A DNA stretch of 20,781 bases from CAZZEX01 sp964653285 (GCA_964653285.1 CAZZEX010000092.1:1-20781); one strand, 5' to 3'; positions 1-8,059 are shown, counted from the first letter of the stretch. Made by a program: numbers and translations. Notes: generated by a model not told the origin, from the sequence alone.

Positions 1-307
1 CTTCTGCATCCAGCACGCGCTTGCCCAGGTGCGTGAGGGTGTAAGCCTTGCGTGGACGACCTGTCTCGTTCGACTCTGCCGGACCCTGCTCCGCTTCGTC
101 TACACGCTCAATCCAGCCCTGCTCCAGCAGCCGTTTGAGTGCGCCGTACAACGTCCCTGTGCTCAGGACAACCCGGCCCTCGCTGAGGACCTGTACGTCC
201 TTCATAATCGCGTAGCCGTGCCTGGGCTCCGGCGCCAGGCTGAGCATGATAAGAAGGGTGGCTTCAGTGAGTGGTAAGTTCCCCTGGACATTAGCTTGAA
301 TAGCCAT
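1..307 (-). CDS. PadR-family transcriptional regulator (3' end beyond window)
   Basis: Reading leftward from ATG at 307, the protein begins MAIQANVQGNLPLTEATLL and continues through LAPEPRHGYAIMKDV, LSTGTLYGALKRLLEQGWIE and GRPRKAYTLTHLGKRVL. This is the PadR winged-helix pattern: a helix ending in HGY, the recognition helix in the TLYxxLxRL block, and a beta wing ending in RKxYxLTxxG. About 102 residues are visible and the rest lies off the left edge. An in-frame ATG at 319 would add MRRG; neither start has a good Shine-Dalgarno, and a short leader is likely. PadR proteins are usually repressors of exporter or stress genes and often repress themselves. This gene diverges from the rightward locus that contains an ABC-2 exporter, which is a plausible target by inference. 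Confidence 0.9.
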   Translation of the reverse strand, partial: MAIQANVQGNLPLTEATLLIMLSLAPEPRHGYAIMKDVQVLSEGRVVLSTGTLYGALKRLLEQGWIERVDEAEQGPAESNETGRPRKAYTLTHLGKRVLDAE

Positions 308-324
308 ACCTCGTCTCATAATGC

Positions 325-356
325 ATTATTTAATAATATGTCATTACGCGACATAT
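325..356. promoter_or_regulatory. PadR-type palindromic operator over the padR promoter
   Basis: A perfect inverted repeat has arms ATATGTC (336-342) and GACATAT (350-356) around seven bases. It contains the ATGT...ACAT half-sites known from PadR operators, here 9 bases apart. Next to it is a second palindrome, ATTATT-T-AATAAT (325-337). On the minus strand TATTAT (338 down to 333) could be the -10 box for the PadR gene, which would put the operator across the -10/-35 region. Autorepression is inferred. Confidence 0.55.
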
Positions 357-460
357 CATACCACAATTCACGCGCACTGTCAAGTGGCTCCCGCCCGGGC
401 TTGCACGCCGCAAGAGAAGGCCGCACAGCGGCCGTTTGGTACAACACGGATTCTTCCTGG

Positions 461-502
461 TCACCCGCACAAATCACCCGCCAATCACCCGCAGCGGGTG
501 AT
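461..502. promoter_or_regulatory. Repeated TCACCCGC operator boxes
   Basis: TCACCCGC occurs three times in direct orientation (461-468, 474-481, 485-492) and once inverted as GCGGGTGA (494-501). The last two copies form a perfect palindrome with 9-base arms, 484-492 and 494-502, around one central A. The inverted copy touches the -35 box of the promoter at 501-529. This is the expected placement for a repressor or activator binding cluster; the regulator is unknown. Confidence 0.55.
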
Positions 503-529
503 GACACGACCTTACTCTGCTGCTATACT
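501..529 (+). promoter_or_regulatory. Sigma70-type promoter for the rightward locus
   Basis: ATGACA (501-506, five of six matches to TTGACA) is followed by a 17-base spacer and TATACT (524-529). The -10 is preceded by TGC, giving an extended -10. Transcription would start near 536, just ahead of the ribosome binding site at 550-556. Confidence 0.55.
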
Positions 530-562
530 GGAAGCAGAATCCAGTCAGCAAGGAGGTGGCAA

Positions 563-619
563 TTGACAGTTGAAGAAATGTCGTTGAGCAGTATGCAAAT
601 CCACAAAGAAAGAGGATGA
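563..619 (+). CDS. Possible 18-residue leader peptide
   Basis: A very good Shine-Dalgarno, AAGGAGG (550-556), stands 6 bases before TTG at 563. This opens an 18-codon frame, MTVEEMSLSSMQIHKERG, ending in TGA at 617-619. The stop overlaps an ATG at 616 as ATGA, a typical translational-coupling arrangement, and the following large gene can start at 616 or 622. There is no run of regulatory codons, so classical attenuation is not indicated. It may simply couple ribosomes into the next gene. The Shine-Dalgarno spacing is the main evidence, and it may not be a functional peptide. Confidence 0.4.
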   Translation: MTVEEMSLSSMQIHKERG

Positions 620-621
620 TC

Positions 622-2124
622 ATGTCAAAAGAACGAGCAAGTACCACGATACAAACGGACCGCTGGTCGTATCTCTGGTTGGTGATCGGCACACTGGTGT
701 TATTCTTGTGGCGCATGCCGCTGGTCTGGTGGCTGTCGCCTGTTTTTCTGCTGCGCTTTATGCGCACACAAAAGGTCAGGCGCGGCTTTTTCTTGTTCTG
801 GTTGTCAAGTTTCCTGGCGAGCATCCCCCCCCTGTACAACATCTTGAATGCCCTGATGCCCAGTCCGCTACCCGTGTTTCTTATCATTACAGCGGTCTTT
901 GCGCTGATGAATAGTGGTATCCCTTATCTAGTTGACCGGCTGTTGACACCTCGCTTGAAGGGCTTTGCTGCCACGCTAGTCTTTCCCCTTATCGTGACGG
1001 CCGTGAGTTATGTCAGTGCAAAGGCCAATCTGATGGGCAGTATTGGGGGGGCAGCGTACTTCCAGTACAGCAACCTGGCGCTGTTGCAACTGCTCTCCAT
1101 CACAGGGATGTGGGGAATCGTTTTCCTGGTCAACTGGTTCGGGCCGGTCGTCAACTATGCCTGGGAGCATGGTTTTGCATGGAAAGAAATCCGCCGAAAT
1201 ATCCTGATCTATGCCGTGATCATGCTGGCGGTGCTGCTGTATGGCGGTGCGCGGCTGGCGTATGCCCCGGATGCATCCAGCACAGTGAGAGTGCATGGCT
1301 TTACGGCTGTGGACATGCGGATGGAGCACCCAAAGCTGCTTGAAGCCAAGAAACAGGACTGGCAAACCTATCGCCAAATGTCGATGGAAATCCAGGAGCT
1401 TTACCTTGAAGGGACAATCCGAGAGGCCCGGGCTGACGCGCAAATCGTCCACTGGCCCGAGATGGCTGTGAATCTGCCGAAAGAAGACGAAGCCAATTTC
1501 ATTGCCCGTGCCCAACAAATCGCTTTGGATGAAGGCATCTATCTGGTGATGGCCTACGCTGCAGGTTTTCAGGATGGCAGCCCCGGAGAAAACAAACTCG
1601 TCATCCTTGATCCAGCGGGCGAAATCGTGCTGGAGCACCACAAGTACGCCATGGCAGCGTTGGAGGGAACCAAGGGTGGCGATGGCATCCTGCGTACGGT
1701 TGAGACCCCCTTCGGCACATTGTCGGGCATCATCTGTAACGATACCTATCATGAAGAGAAGGTTGCTCAAGCAGGACGAAATGGCACTGACATCCTGTTC
1801 TCGCCCACCCTTGGATATCGCCAGACCGACCCGATCCAGGCACACATGGCGATGTTCCGTGCGATTGAAAATGGTGTCACCCACATTCGCCAGGCGGATA
1901 ATGGCCTTTCGATTGCGGTAGACCCCTACGGGCGCGTATCGGCGACAATGGATCACTTCAATAGCACCGAACGGGTGATGGTGGCCCAGGTACCCATCCT
2001 GAGCACGTTCACTATTTATCCCTACATTGGCGATCTGTTCGCCTGGCTGGCGATCGCCGGTTTCTTGACCATCACCATCTGGGTGGTGGTTCGCGGGCGC
2101 AGGGCCAAGCGCATTGACAAATGA
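622..2124 (+). CDS. Membrane-anchored nitrilase-superfamily protein, Lnt-like (copy 1)
   Basis: This 500-residue protein has about seven hydrophobic segments in its first 215 residues, then a carbon-nitrogen hydrolase domain, then a final membrane helix near 475-493. This is the layout of apolipoprotein N-acyltransferase (Lnt). The Glu-Lys-Cys triad is complete: E280 in HWPEM, K341 in EHHKYAM, C372 in GIICNDTYHE. Start 622 is preferred because AGAGG (611-615) stands 6 bases upstream; ATG 616 overlaps the leader stop and is also possible. Lnt transfers an acyl chain to the N-terminal cysteine of lipoproteins; family members may instead be amidases. The loop after the catalytic Lys lacks the usual PxGE motif (HHKYAMAALEG), so the substrate may differ from true Lnt. 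A paralog follows directly. The family assignment is firm and the exact reaction is uncertain. Confidence 0.85.
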   Translation: MSKERASTTIQTDRWSYLWLVIGTLVLFLWRMPLVWWLSPVFLLRFMRTQKVRRGFFLFWLSSFLASIPPLYNILNALMPSPLPVFLIITAVFALMNSGIPYLVDRLLTPRLKGFAATLVFPLIVTAVSYVSAKANLMGSIGGAAYFQYSNLALLQLLSITGMWGIVFLVNWFGPVVNYAWEHGFAWKEIRRNILIYAVIMLAVLLYGGARLAYAPDASSTVRVHGFTAVDMRMEHPKLLEAKKQDWQTYRQMSMEIQELYLEGTIREARADAQIVHWPEMAVNLPKEDEANFIARAQQIALDEGIYLVMAYAAGFQDGSPGENKLVILDPAGEIVLEHHKYAMAALEGTKGGDGILRTVETPFGTLSGIICNDTYHEEKVAQAGRNGTDILFSPTLGYRQTDPIQAHMAMFRAIENGVTHIRQADNGLSIAVDPYGRVSATMDHFNSTERVMVAQVPILSTFTIYPYIGDLFAWLAIAGFLTITIWVVVRGRRAKRIDK

Positions 2125-2203
2125 TAGGCAGTGGCGAGTGCTCGGCGGGGCAGTTAAGAAGTGACAAAATCCGTTCTATCTATCCAGAAAAGGAGGCAGA
2201 GAA

Positions 2204-3730
2204 ATGACTACGACTACAGAAACACGAACACGGCCAACGGTCTTCGATAGAAGCGTGGCCCTGCGGATGGGGCTTGGGGTGGTCCTGTCCGCGCTCAGCG
2301 GCCTGATGCTGCTGCTGGCGTTCCCGCCCTACGGCATCTGGCCGCTGGCCTGGATCGCATTTGTCCCCGGCGTCTTTGCTCAACACCGGCTGCTGCCGCG
2401 CAAATGGGCAAGCCTGTCGCCTGCCATCTATATGACGATCTATTTGGGGCCATTTCTGGCAAGACTCTTCGGCCCCGAAAATGGCCCTTTCTTCCAGTAT
2501 CTCGGCGTGTTGATCGGCATCCTGGTCTTCTTTGTGCAAAAGGAGGTCAAGTTCCACCAGTTGACCGGTTACCGCTGGTTCATCCTGCATGGCGTGATCA
2601 ACTGGGTGGGCTTTGAGATGATCCGCGCTACCGTCATCCCGCTGATCGCTACGAGCGCGTTCATCGGCTATACCCAGGCCACGCAACCGTGGGTGATCCA
2701 GCCGGTCTCGATCTTCAGCGTCTATGGGCTGAACCTGGTCATCATGCTGTTCAACTTTGCCCTGGCGCAGGGCGCGATGGCCTGGTTCGATCGCAAGTGG
2801 GAAGCTGCGGATGTCGTTCCGGTGGATGGCCGCGCCACGTGGCGCTGGCTGGCAGTTGCGGGTAGCGCTACGGCGGTGTGGATCGTTATCAGCTTGGTCA
2901 TCCTGAGCATCGCCCCGGTAGACCCGCCGACGGTGCGGGTAGCGGCGCTTCAGCCGGGCTACGAGAAAGCTGCTTTCCGGGATGACGCTCGGACTTCCCA
3001 GGAACGCTTCGATGCTTTCGCCGACTGGACACGCCAGGCCGCGGGGCAAGGCGCACAGATTGTCTACACCCCTGAAATGCACTTTAACTTTGACCCACAG
3101 GTGGATTTCACGGATGAGTTCCGTGCTCTGGCCCTGGAGACCGGGACTTACATCTTCATCAACTATAGCTATGGGGTAGAGGGTGAACCCTGGCGCAACG
3201 AGGCCGTTCTGCTATCTCCTTCTGGTGAGTTTTCAGACGTGTACGCCAAGAACCATGCGCCCCCTGGTGAGCCTCTTTCGCCTACCGCGGGCGCTTATCC
3301 GGTCTATGACACACCGTTGGGCCGCTTGGCTGCCATGATCTGCCACGATGCCAATTACACCGATGTAGCCCGTAAGCTGACTCGGAACGGCGCCCAGTTG
3401 ATCTCCGCGTCTCTGAACGAGTTTGGCGGCTTTGGCGAGCAATACTGGACCAATGTGACCTTCCGGGCGGTTGAGAATCGAGCCGCCATGGTGGTCACCA
3501 CCAGACAAACTGGCTCGGCGATCATTGATCCCTACGGTCGCCAGGTGGCGCTCAATCTCAACCCAGGTGAGCAAGTAGTCCTCGTCGGCGACGTGTCCCT
3601 CGGCTCTGGCAATACGCCGTTCCTCTACCTGGGTGACTGGCTGGGCTGGATCGCTCTAGCGTGCTACATCTTCTTCGTGGTCTTCCAGATCATGACGGAA
3701 AGGCGGGCAAAGAAGGCTGCCAAGAGTTAA
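2204..3730 (+). CDS. Apolipoprotein N-acyltransferase-like protein (copy 2)
   Basis: This 508-residue protein has the same architecture as its upstream neighbour but is closer to classical Lnt. The N-terminal helices include the Lnt-like stretch LLLAFPPYGIWPLAWIAFVP. The nitrilase domain carries E291 (YTPEM), K349 (YAKNHAPPGEP, resembling the K..xxPxGE loop of Lnt) and C380 (AAMICHDANY). A C-terminal membrane helix lies at about 475-495. AAGGAGG sits just before ATG 2204. Predicted role: N-acylation of lipoproteins at the outer face of the membrane, using phospholipid as donor. The gene is 79 bases after copy 1 and probably cotranscribed with it. A lipoprotein gene with a lipobox occurs at 19151-19519. 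A different amide-forming acyltransferase remains possible. Confidence 0.85.
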   Translation: MTTTTETRTRPTVFDRSVALRMGLGVVLSALSGLMLLLAFPPYGIWPLAWIAFVPGVFAQHRLLPRKWASLSPAIYMTIYLGPFLARLFGPENGPFFQYLGVLIGILVFFVQKEVKFHQLTGYRWFILHGVINWVGFEMIRATVIPLIATSAFIGYTQATQPWVIQPVSIFSVYGLNLVIMLFNFALAQGAMAWFDRKWEAADVVPVDGRATWRWLAVAGSATAVWIVISLVILSIAPVDPPTVRVAALQPGYEKAAFRDDARTSQERFDAFADWTRQAAGQGAQIVYTPEMHFNFDPQVDFTDEFRALALETGTYIFINYSYGVEGEPWRNEAVLLSPSGEFSDVYAKNHAPPGEPLSPTAGAYPVYDTPLGRLAAMICHDANYTDVARKLTRNGAQLISASLNEFGGFGEQYWTNVTFRAVENRAAMVVTTRQTGSAIIDPYGRQVALNLNPGEQVVLVGDVSLGSGNTPFLYLGDWLGWIALACYIFFVVFQIMTERRAKKAAKS

Positions 3731-3742
3731 TCGGCAACAAGA

Positions 3743-3777
3743 GGCCTCCGCGATGATGCAGACGAATCGCGGAGGCC
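3743..3777 (+). terminator. 12-bp perfect hairpin without T-tract
   Basis: GGCCTCCGCGAT (3743-3754) pairs perfectly with ATCGCGGAGGCC (3766-3777) around an 11-base loop. No T-run follows, so this is more likely a processing site, partial attenuator or mRNA-stabilising hairpin than a strong intrinsic terminator. It separates the Lnt-like pair from the next gene. Confidence 0.6.
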
Positions 3778-3804
3778 CCATCCAAAAATGATAAGGAGGC
3801 AAAA

Positions 3805-4383
3805 ATGAACGAGTCACGACTGATCTGGGGGATCATCTGTCTGGCCCTGGCAGGACTGCTCACTGTGCTGAACTTGAGATTGTCACCTGACAAGTTAATG
3901 TTCACGGTGGGCGATACCAATATGCCCTGGGTTCCGCCGATTGTCCTGGGGATCGTGGGTATCGTGCTGCTGGCCACCGCCGGCAGGGGCGAGCAAGCAA
4001 CTGCTCAAGCGGCACAGCCGAAAATCGTTGATGAAGAGAAAGCGGCTCTGAACAAACGGTTGGAGACGATGGGCTGGGGCTGCTTCCTGATCATGCTGGG
4101 CGGGTTCATGTTTGTGCCACATACGGTGGTAGCCAAGGGCGTCTGGTCAATCGGCGTCGGCGTCATCATGCTGGGGCTGAACGTGGCGCGCTACTTTTAC
4201 AAGATCAAGATGAGCGGCTTCACGACTTTCCTGGGTGTCATTTCCCTGGTCAGCGGAGTGCTCCAGTTGTTCGGGCTGCACACCCTCGAAGGCGCAATCC
4301 TGCTCATCGTCCTCGGCGCGTACCTGATCGTCAAGCCGTGGTTTGACAAGCGGCAGCTCTTTGGGAAGGCGGAGGAAGGCTAA
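3805..4383 (+). CDS. Small polytopic membrane protein of unknown function
   Basis: This 192-residue protein has about six hydrophobic segments (roughly 6-24, 44-61, 90-107, 112-129, 138-156, 160-176). A short charged stretch, about 62-88, follows the second helix. AAGGAGG precedes the ATG by seven bases. No catalytic motif or named family is recognised. It lies between hairpins at 3743-3777 and 4415-4450, on the same strand as the Lnt-like pair and the ABC exporter, so a role in the same envelope or export locus is possible but unproven. Confidence 0.75.
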   Translation: MNESRLIWGIICLALAGLLTVLNLRLSPDKLMFTVGDTNMPWVPPIVLGIVGIVLLATAGRGEQATAQAAQPKIVDEEKAALNKRLETMGWGCFLIMLGGFMFVPHTVVAKGVWSIGVGVIMLGLNVARYFYKIKMSGFTTFLGVISLVSGVLQLFGLHTLEGAILLIVLGAYLIVKPWFDKRQLFGKAEEG

Positions 4384-4414
4384 TCTAGTTTCTGGTGCAA
4401 AACTCAGCAGAGGC

Positions 4415-4450
4415 GGCTCCCATGCCGCCGAATTGCCAGGCGTGGGAGCC
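4415..4450 (+). terminator. 12-bp hairpin upstream of ABC exporter genes
   Basis: GGCTCCCATGCC (4415-4426) pairs with GGCGTGGGAGCC (4439-4450) with one G-U wobble and a 12-base loop. There is no clear T-run, so termination would be partial at best. It separates the membrane protein gene from the exporter operon. Confidence 0.5.
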
Positions 4451-4500
4451 TGGCCTGCTAGTTTCGCAACAAGAACTAATCTATAGAAAGGAGCAAATCA

Positions 4501-5511
4501 ATGGCTACTATTCTGGAAGTCAACAATCTCGTCAAAAAGTACGGTGACTTTGAAGCCGTCAAAGGAATCAGTTTCTCGGTCGAAGAGGGGGAGGTCTTTG
4601 GCCTGCTGGGGCCCAACGGCGCCGGCAAGACGACGGCCATCTCGATGCTGACGGGCGTCCTTCCGCCCATGTCGGGCACGGCGCGCATCGGCGGGTACGA
4701 CATCGGCGAGAACCTGGAGGAGGTCAAAAAGATCAACGGGCTGGTGCCCCAGGACCTGGCCCTCTACCCCACGCTCAGCGCCCGCGCCAACCTGAACTTT
4801 TTCGGGCGCATCTACGGCCTGCGGGGCAGGGAGCTCAAGGGGCGGGTGGATGACGTGCTGCGCATCGTCGCCCTGACCGAGCGCGCCGATGGCACCGTCG
4901 AAAAGTTCTCCGGCGGGATGAAGCGCCGCGTCAACATCGCCGCCGGCCTGCTCCACCAGCCCCGGCTCCTGTTCCTCGACGAGCCCACCGTCGGCGTGGA
5001 CCCCCAGAGCCGCAACCACATCTTTGAAAGCGTCCTACGCCTCAACCGCGAGCGGGGGATGAGCATCGTCTACACCAGCCACTATATGGAAGAGGTCGAG
5101 TTGCTGTGCAACCGCGTGGCCATCATAGACGAGGGACGCATCATCGCCCTGGACACGATCAAGAATCTGATCGCCATGCTGGGCGGCGGCGTGATTCACG
5201 TGGGCTTGCCGCAGGTGGACGACGCGCTTCTGGCCCAACTCTCGGCGCTCCCGGCGGTCAAGGAGGCGACGCTCGTGCCGCGGCCCGCCGCCCCGCCCCC
5301 TGCCGAGGGGGTGGAACCCGAAACCCAGGAGCGCGAGCCGGTGGCCGCCGGGGAGGTCGTCAAGATCGTGGCCGAGCACAGCCAGCAGGCCATCGTCAAC
5401 GTGATCGACTTCCTCAACGAGCAGGACATCAGCCTCACCTCGCTGGAGATCCTGGAGCCCAACCTGGAGAGCGTCTTCCTGCACCTGACGGGGAAGAAAT
5501 TGAGGGAGTGA
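4501..5511 (+). CDS. ABC-2 exporter ATP-binding protein
   Basis: This 336-residue ATPase has all nucleotide-binding motifs in order: Walker A GPNGAGKTT (K43), Q-loop VPQDLALYP, signature FSGGMKRR (about 136-143, a variant of LSGGQ), Walker B LLFLDEPTVGVD (D160, catalytic E161) and H-loop YTSHYMEE. It matches the DrrA/CcmA type that powers ABC-2 exporters for drugs, lipids or polysaccharides. Past residue about 230 comes the C-terminal domain usual in this group, interrupted at about 260-285 by a Pro/Glu-rich stretch (PRPAAPPPAEGVEPETQERE) that looks like a flexible linker. AAAGGAG lies eight bases before the ATG. The stop is six bases from the first permease start. The substrate cannot be told from sequence. 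Confidence 0.95.
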   Translation: MATILEVNNLVKKYGDFEAVKGISFSVEEGEVFGLLGPNGAGKTTAISMLTGVLPPMSGTARIGGYDIGENLEEVKKINGLVPQDLALYPTLSARANLNFFGRIYGLRGRELKGRVDDVLRIVALTERADGTVEKFSGGMKRRVNIAAGLLHQPRLLFLDEPTVGVDPQSRNHIFESVLRLNRERGMSIVYTSHYMEEVELLCNRVAIIDEGRIIALDTIKNLIAMLGGGVIHVGLPQVDDALLAQLSALPAVKEATLVPRPAAPPPAEGVEPETQEREPVAAGEVVKIVAEHSQQAIVNVIDFLNEQDISLTSLEILEPNLESVFLHLTGKKLRE

Positions 5512-5517
5512 GAGGCC

Positions 5518-6759
5518 ATGAAAGCACTAAGCATAACGTTCAAGGACTTGCAGATCTTTTTCAAAGACCGCGGCGCGGTGCTCCAACTCTTCCTGCTGCC
5601 CCTGGTGTTCGTCGTCGTGTTCACCGGCGCGCTGGGTGCCATCGGCAAGGGCGAGGAGGATGCCCGTGTCCCGCTGCCGGTGGTTAATCTGGATGGCGGC
5701 CAGTCGGCACAGACACTGCTCGATAACATCAACGCTGCCGGGGGAGTGCGTGTCGAGCCTTACGCACAGGCAGAGGCCATGGCCCTGTTGGACGAGAACG
5801 AGATAGACCGCGTGCTGACCATCCCGGCAGATTTCACCGCCGGCATTGCCGACGGCCAACCGGTGACGCTGCGCCTCGTCAGCCATGCCGACGCCGATGT
5901 CAAGCAGACCGAGGCGGTGCGGCTCGTGGTCGAAGGGGTGGCGAACGATATGGCGCTGGAGATTCAGATCCTCGCTGCCCTGCAGCAAATGGGCGAGATG
6001 CAGGCTGGTGTGCCCGAGTCATCTCGAGCCTTTACCGTGGAGCGGATGCAGGCGCAGGCACGCAGCCAGTTCGAACGCGCGCAGACGCAGCCGCTGGTGG
6101 CGGTGACGCAGAGGGAACCAGGGCAGGAGGTAGAGCAGGAGGAGCCGCTGGGCCTGGGAGATATCGCCGTGCCCGGTATCACCGTCCTGTTCGTCTTCCT
6201 GACGGCGCAGGCGACGGCGCACTCCATCTACGACGAGAAAAAGGTCGGCTCGTTCCGCCGCCTGCTGGCCGCGCCGATGAGCAAGGTGGCTCTGCTGGGG
6301 GGCAAGATGCTGCCCAACTTGATCACGGGGCTGATCCAGACCGGTGTCATCTTTGCTTTCGGCATCGTCGGGCTGCGGTTGCTGGGCCTGACCCCGGCGA
6401 CGCTGGGGAACGAGCCACTGGCTACGGTGCTCGTCGTGGTGCTGCTGGCGCTTTGCTCCAGCGCCTTTGGGATTCTCATCGCTGCCCTTGCCCGCACTGA
6501 GGGCCAGATCGGCGGGTTGAGCACCCTGCTCCTGTGGGGGATGGGCCTGCTGGGTGGTTCTGTCATCCCCCTGTTCATCCTGGAGCGGATGCTTGGTCCG
6601 GTGCCCATGGTCGTGCCCCACTACTGGGCCAACCGTGCTCTGGTTGACCTGATGCTGCGGGGGCTCGGCATGGCCGACGTGGCGGTAGAGATGGCTGCGC
6701 TGCTGGGTTTCACTGTGCTCTTTTTCGCCATCGGGCTGTGGCGGTTTGAGTTTGACTAG
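5518..6759 (+). CDS. ABC-2 type exporter permease (first subunit)
   Basis: This 413-residue permease of the ABC-2 class begins with a short cytoplasmic stretch ending FKDRG, followed by TM1 (about 20-42). A large extracytoplasmic domain (about 45-210) includes a charged, Gln/Glu-rich end. Five or more membrane helices fill residues 217-410. The segment after TM2, DEKKVGSFRRLLAAPMS, is the usual ABC-2 coupling region. The gene starts six bases after the ATPase stop with GAGAGG as a weak ribosome site and is followed after 15 bases by a paralogous permease, so the exporter is probably a heterodimer of permeases on an ATPase dimer. Substrate unknown. Confidence 0.92.
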   Translation: MKALSITFKDLQIFFKDRGAVLQLFLLPLVFVVVFTGALGAIGKGEEDARVPLPVVNLDGGQSAQTLLDNINAAGGVRVEPYAQAEAMALLDENEIDRVLTIPADFTAGIADGQPVTLRLVSHADADVKQTEAVRLVVEGVANDMALEIQILAALQQMGEMQAGVPESSRAFTVERMQAQARSQFERAQTQPLVAVTQREPGQEVEQEEPLGLGDIAVPGITVLFVFLTAQATAHSIYDEKKVGSFRRLLAAPMSKVALLGGKMLPNLITGLIQTGVIFAFGIVGLRLLGLTPATLGNEPLATVLVVVLLALCSSAFGILIAALARTEGQIGGLSTLLLWGMGLLGGSVIPLFILERMLGPVPMVVPHYWANRALVDLMLRGLGMADVAVEMAALLGFTVLFFAIGLWRFEFD

Positions 6760-6774
6760 CGGAGGGGAACAGTC

Positions 6775-8040
6775 ATGAACACGATTAGCTACACGTTATC
6801 GGTAACCTGGAAGGAAATCCAGTTGATCCTCAAGGATCGCGGCTCACTGGCGATATTCTTTCTGCTGCCACTCCTCCTCGGCGCCATGATGGGGAGCGTG
6901 AATGTGATAATGGCTGGCGACGGCGAGGAGGCAACCATTCTGCTGCACGTCTGCCTGGTCAACGAGGACAGCGGCGCTTTTGGGACGGAAGTCGCCAAGG
7001 CCATCGAGTCCATTGACGAACTGGCCGTCGAGGTCTATGACGCGGCTGCCGAAGCCGAGGCACAGGTGGCGAAGGGCGAGGCGGCGGCCGCCATCGTCAT
7101 CCCCGCCAACTGCACCGCGGACATTGATGCCCACACGCCCACGTCCATCGAAGTCATCGTGGATCCGGGCCAGCCGGAGAGCGCCAGCATCGTCACCGGG
7201 ATCATGAACCAGGTGGTCGTCGAGGTGACCATATGGGGCGAGGTGCAGTACGGCATCCGCACCGTCTTGGACGAATCGGGCCTGCTCGCCGGGGCCAGCG
7301 TTGAACAGCAGCGCGCCGTCGGCGCACAGACGCTGGGCGCCATCATGACCGCGCTGAACGAGATGTGCCGGATGCCCACCATCACCGTCGTCAGCGAGAA
7401 CCTGGTGGAGGAGGTCGAGGCTCAAAACTGGGTCGAGATCTTCTTCGCCCTGATGTTCCCCGGTTTCACCGTGATGTTCATCTTTCTCAGCGTCAGTTGG
7501 TCGGCGAGCTCCCTCCTGACCGAGCGTGAATCGGGCACGCTCCGCCGGTTGCTGGCCGCGCCCCTCCCGCGCGGGGCCGTCATCGCCGGGAAGATGCTGG
7601 CCTTCATGCTGCTATCTTGCATGCAGGTGCTGGTGCTGTTCGCCGTGGCGCGCATCTTTTTCGACATGCCGTTGGGACAGTCGCCGCTAGGGCTGGTGGT
7701 GCTCAGCCTCGTCGTGGCCCTGACTGCGGCTGCTATGGGGATGATGGTCGCGGCCCTGGCCAGGTCGGCCAACCAGGCAAGCAGCATTGGCGTGATCCTG
7801 GGCCTCATCCTGGCGGCCATTGGCGGCTGTATCCCCTCCGGAGGGCAGCCTGTCTTCCGTGCGGAAGGATTCATGGGCACGCTGGCGAAGCTGACGCCGC
7901 ACGCCCACGCCGTCGAGGCGTACTACAGCCTGATGGCGGAGAACGCGACCTTTGTCGCGAGCTTGCCACAGATGGGCATCGTGCTGGCGTTTGGGGTCGT
8001 CTTCTTCCTGATCGCGGTGTGGCGCTTCAGGTTTGAGTAG
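6775..8040 (+). CDS. ABC-2 type exporter permease (second subunit)
   Basis: This 421-residue permease is a paralog of the preceding one. It shares the start motif (LKDRGSLAIFFLLPLL against FKDRGAVLQLFLLPLV), the large outer loop after TM1 (about 45-220), and the coupling segment ERESGTLRRLLAAPLPRG. Helices fill about 222-418, and the C-terminus ends WRFRFE, like WRFEFD in its partner. GGAGGGG precedes the ATG. It completes a one-ATPase, two-permease export complex in the cytoplasmic membrane. The start is 15 bases after the first permease and the stop 19 bases before the small 75-residue gene, so all four genes are probably one transcript. Confidence 0.92.
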   Translation: MNTISYTLSVTWKEIQLILKDRGSLAIFFLLPLLLGAMMGSVNVIMAGDGEEATILLHVCLVNEDSGAFGTEVAKAIESIDELAVEVYDAAAEAEAQVAKGEAAAAIVIPANCTADIDAHTPTSIEVIVDPGQPESASIVTGIMNQVVVEVTIWGEVQYGIRTVLDESGLLAGASVEQQRAVGAQTLGAIMTALNEMCRMPTITVVSENLVEEVEAQNWVEIFFALMFPGFTVMFIFLSVSWSASSLLTERESGTLRRLLAAPLPRGAVIAGKMLAFMLLSCMQVLVLFAVARIFFDMPLGQSPLGLVVLSLVVALTAAAMGMMVAALARSANQASSIGVILGLILAAIGGCIPSGGQPVFRAEGFMGTLAKLTPHAHAVEAYYSLMAENATFVASLPQMGIVLAFGVVFFLIAVWRFRFE

Positions 8041-8059
8041 GGGCACTTTGGGGTGACCT

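Noticed and set aside
563..597. TTGACA (563-568) as a -35 box for the Lnt-like gene
   Set aside because: No -10 lies 16-18 bases downstream; the nearest TATGCA is 23 bases away. The bases fit better as the TTG start of the leader frame.
976..1956. Long leftward open frame opposite the first Lnt-like gene
   Set aside because: It is antisense to a protein with an intact catalytic triad, its His/Arg-rich product resembles nothing known, and it has no ribosome site.
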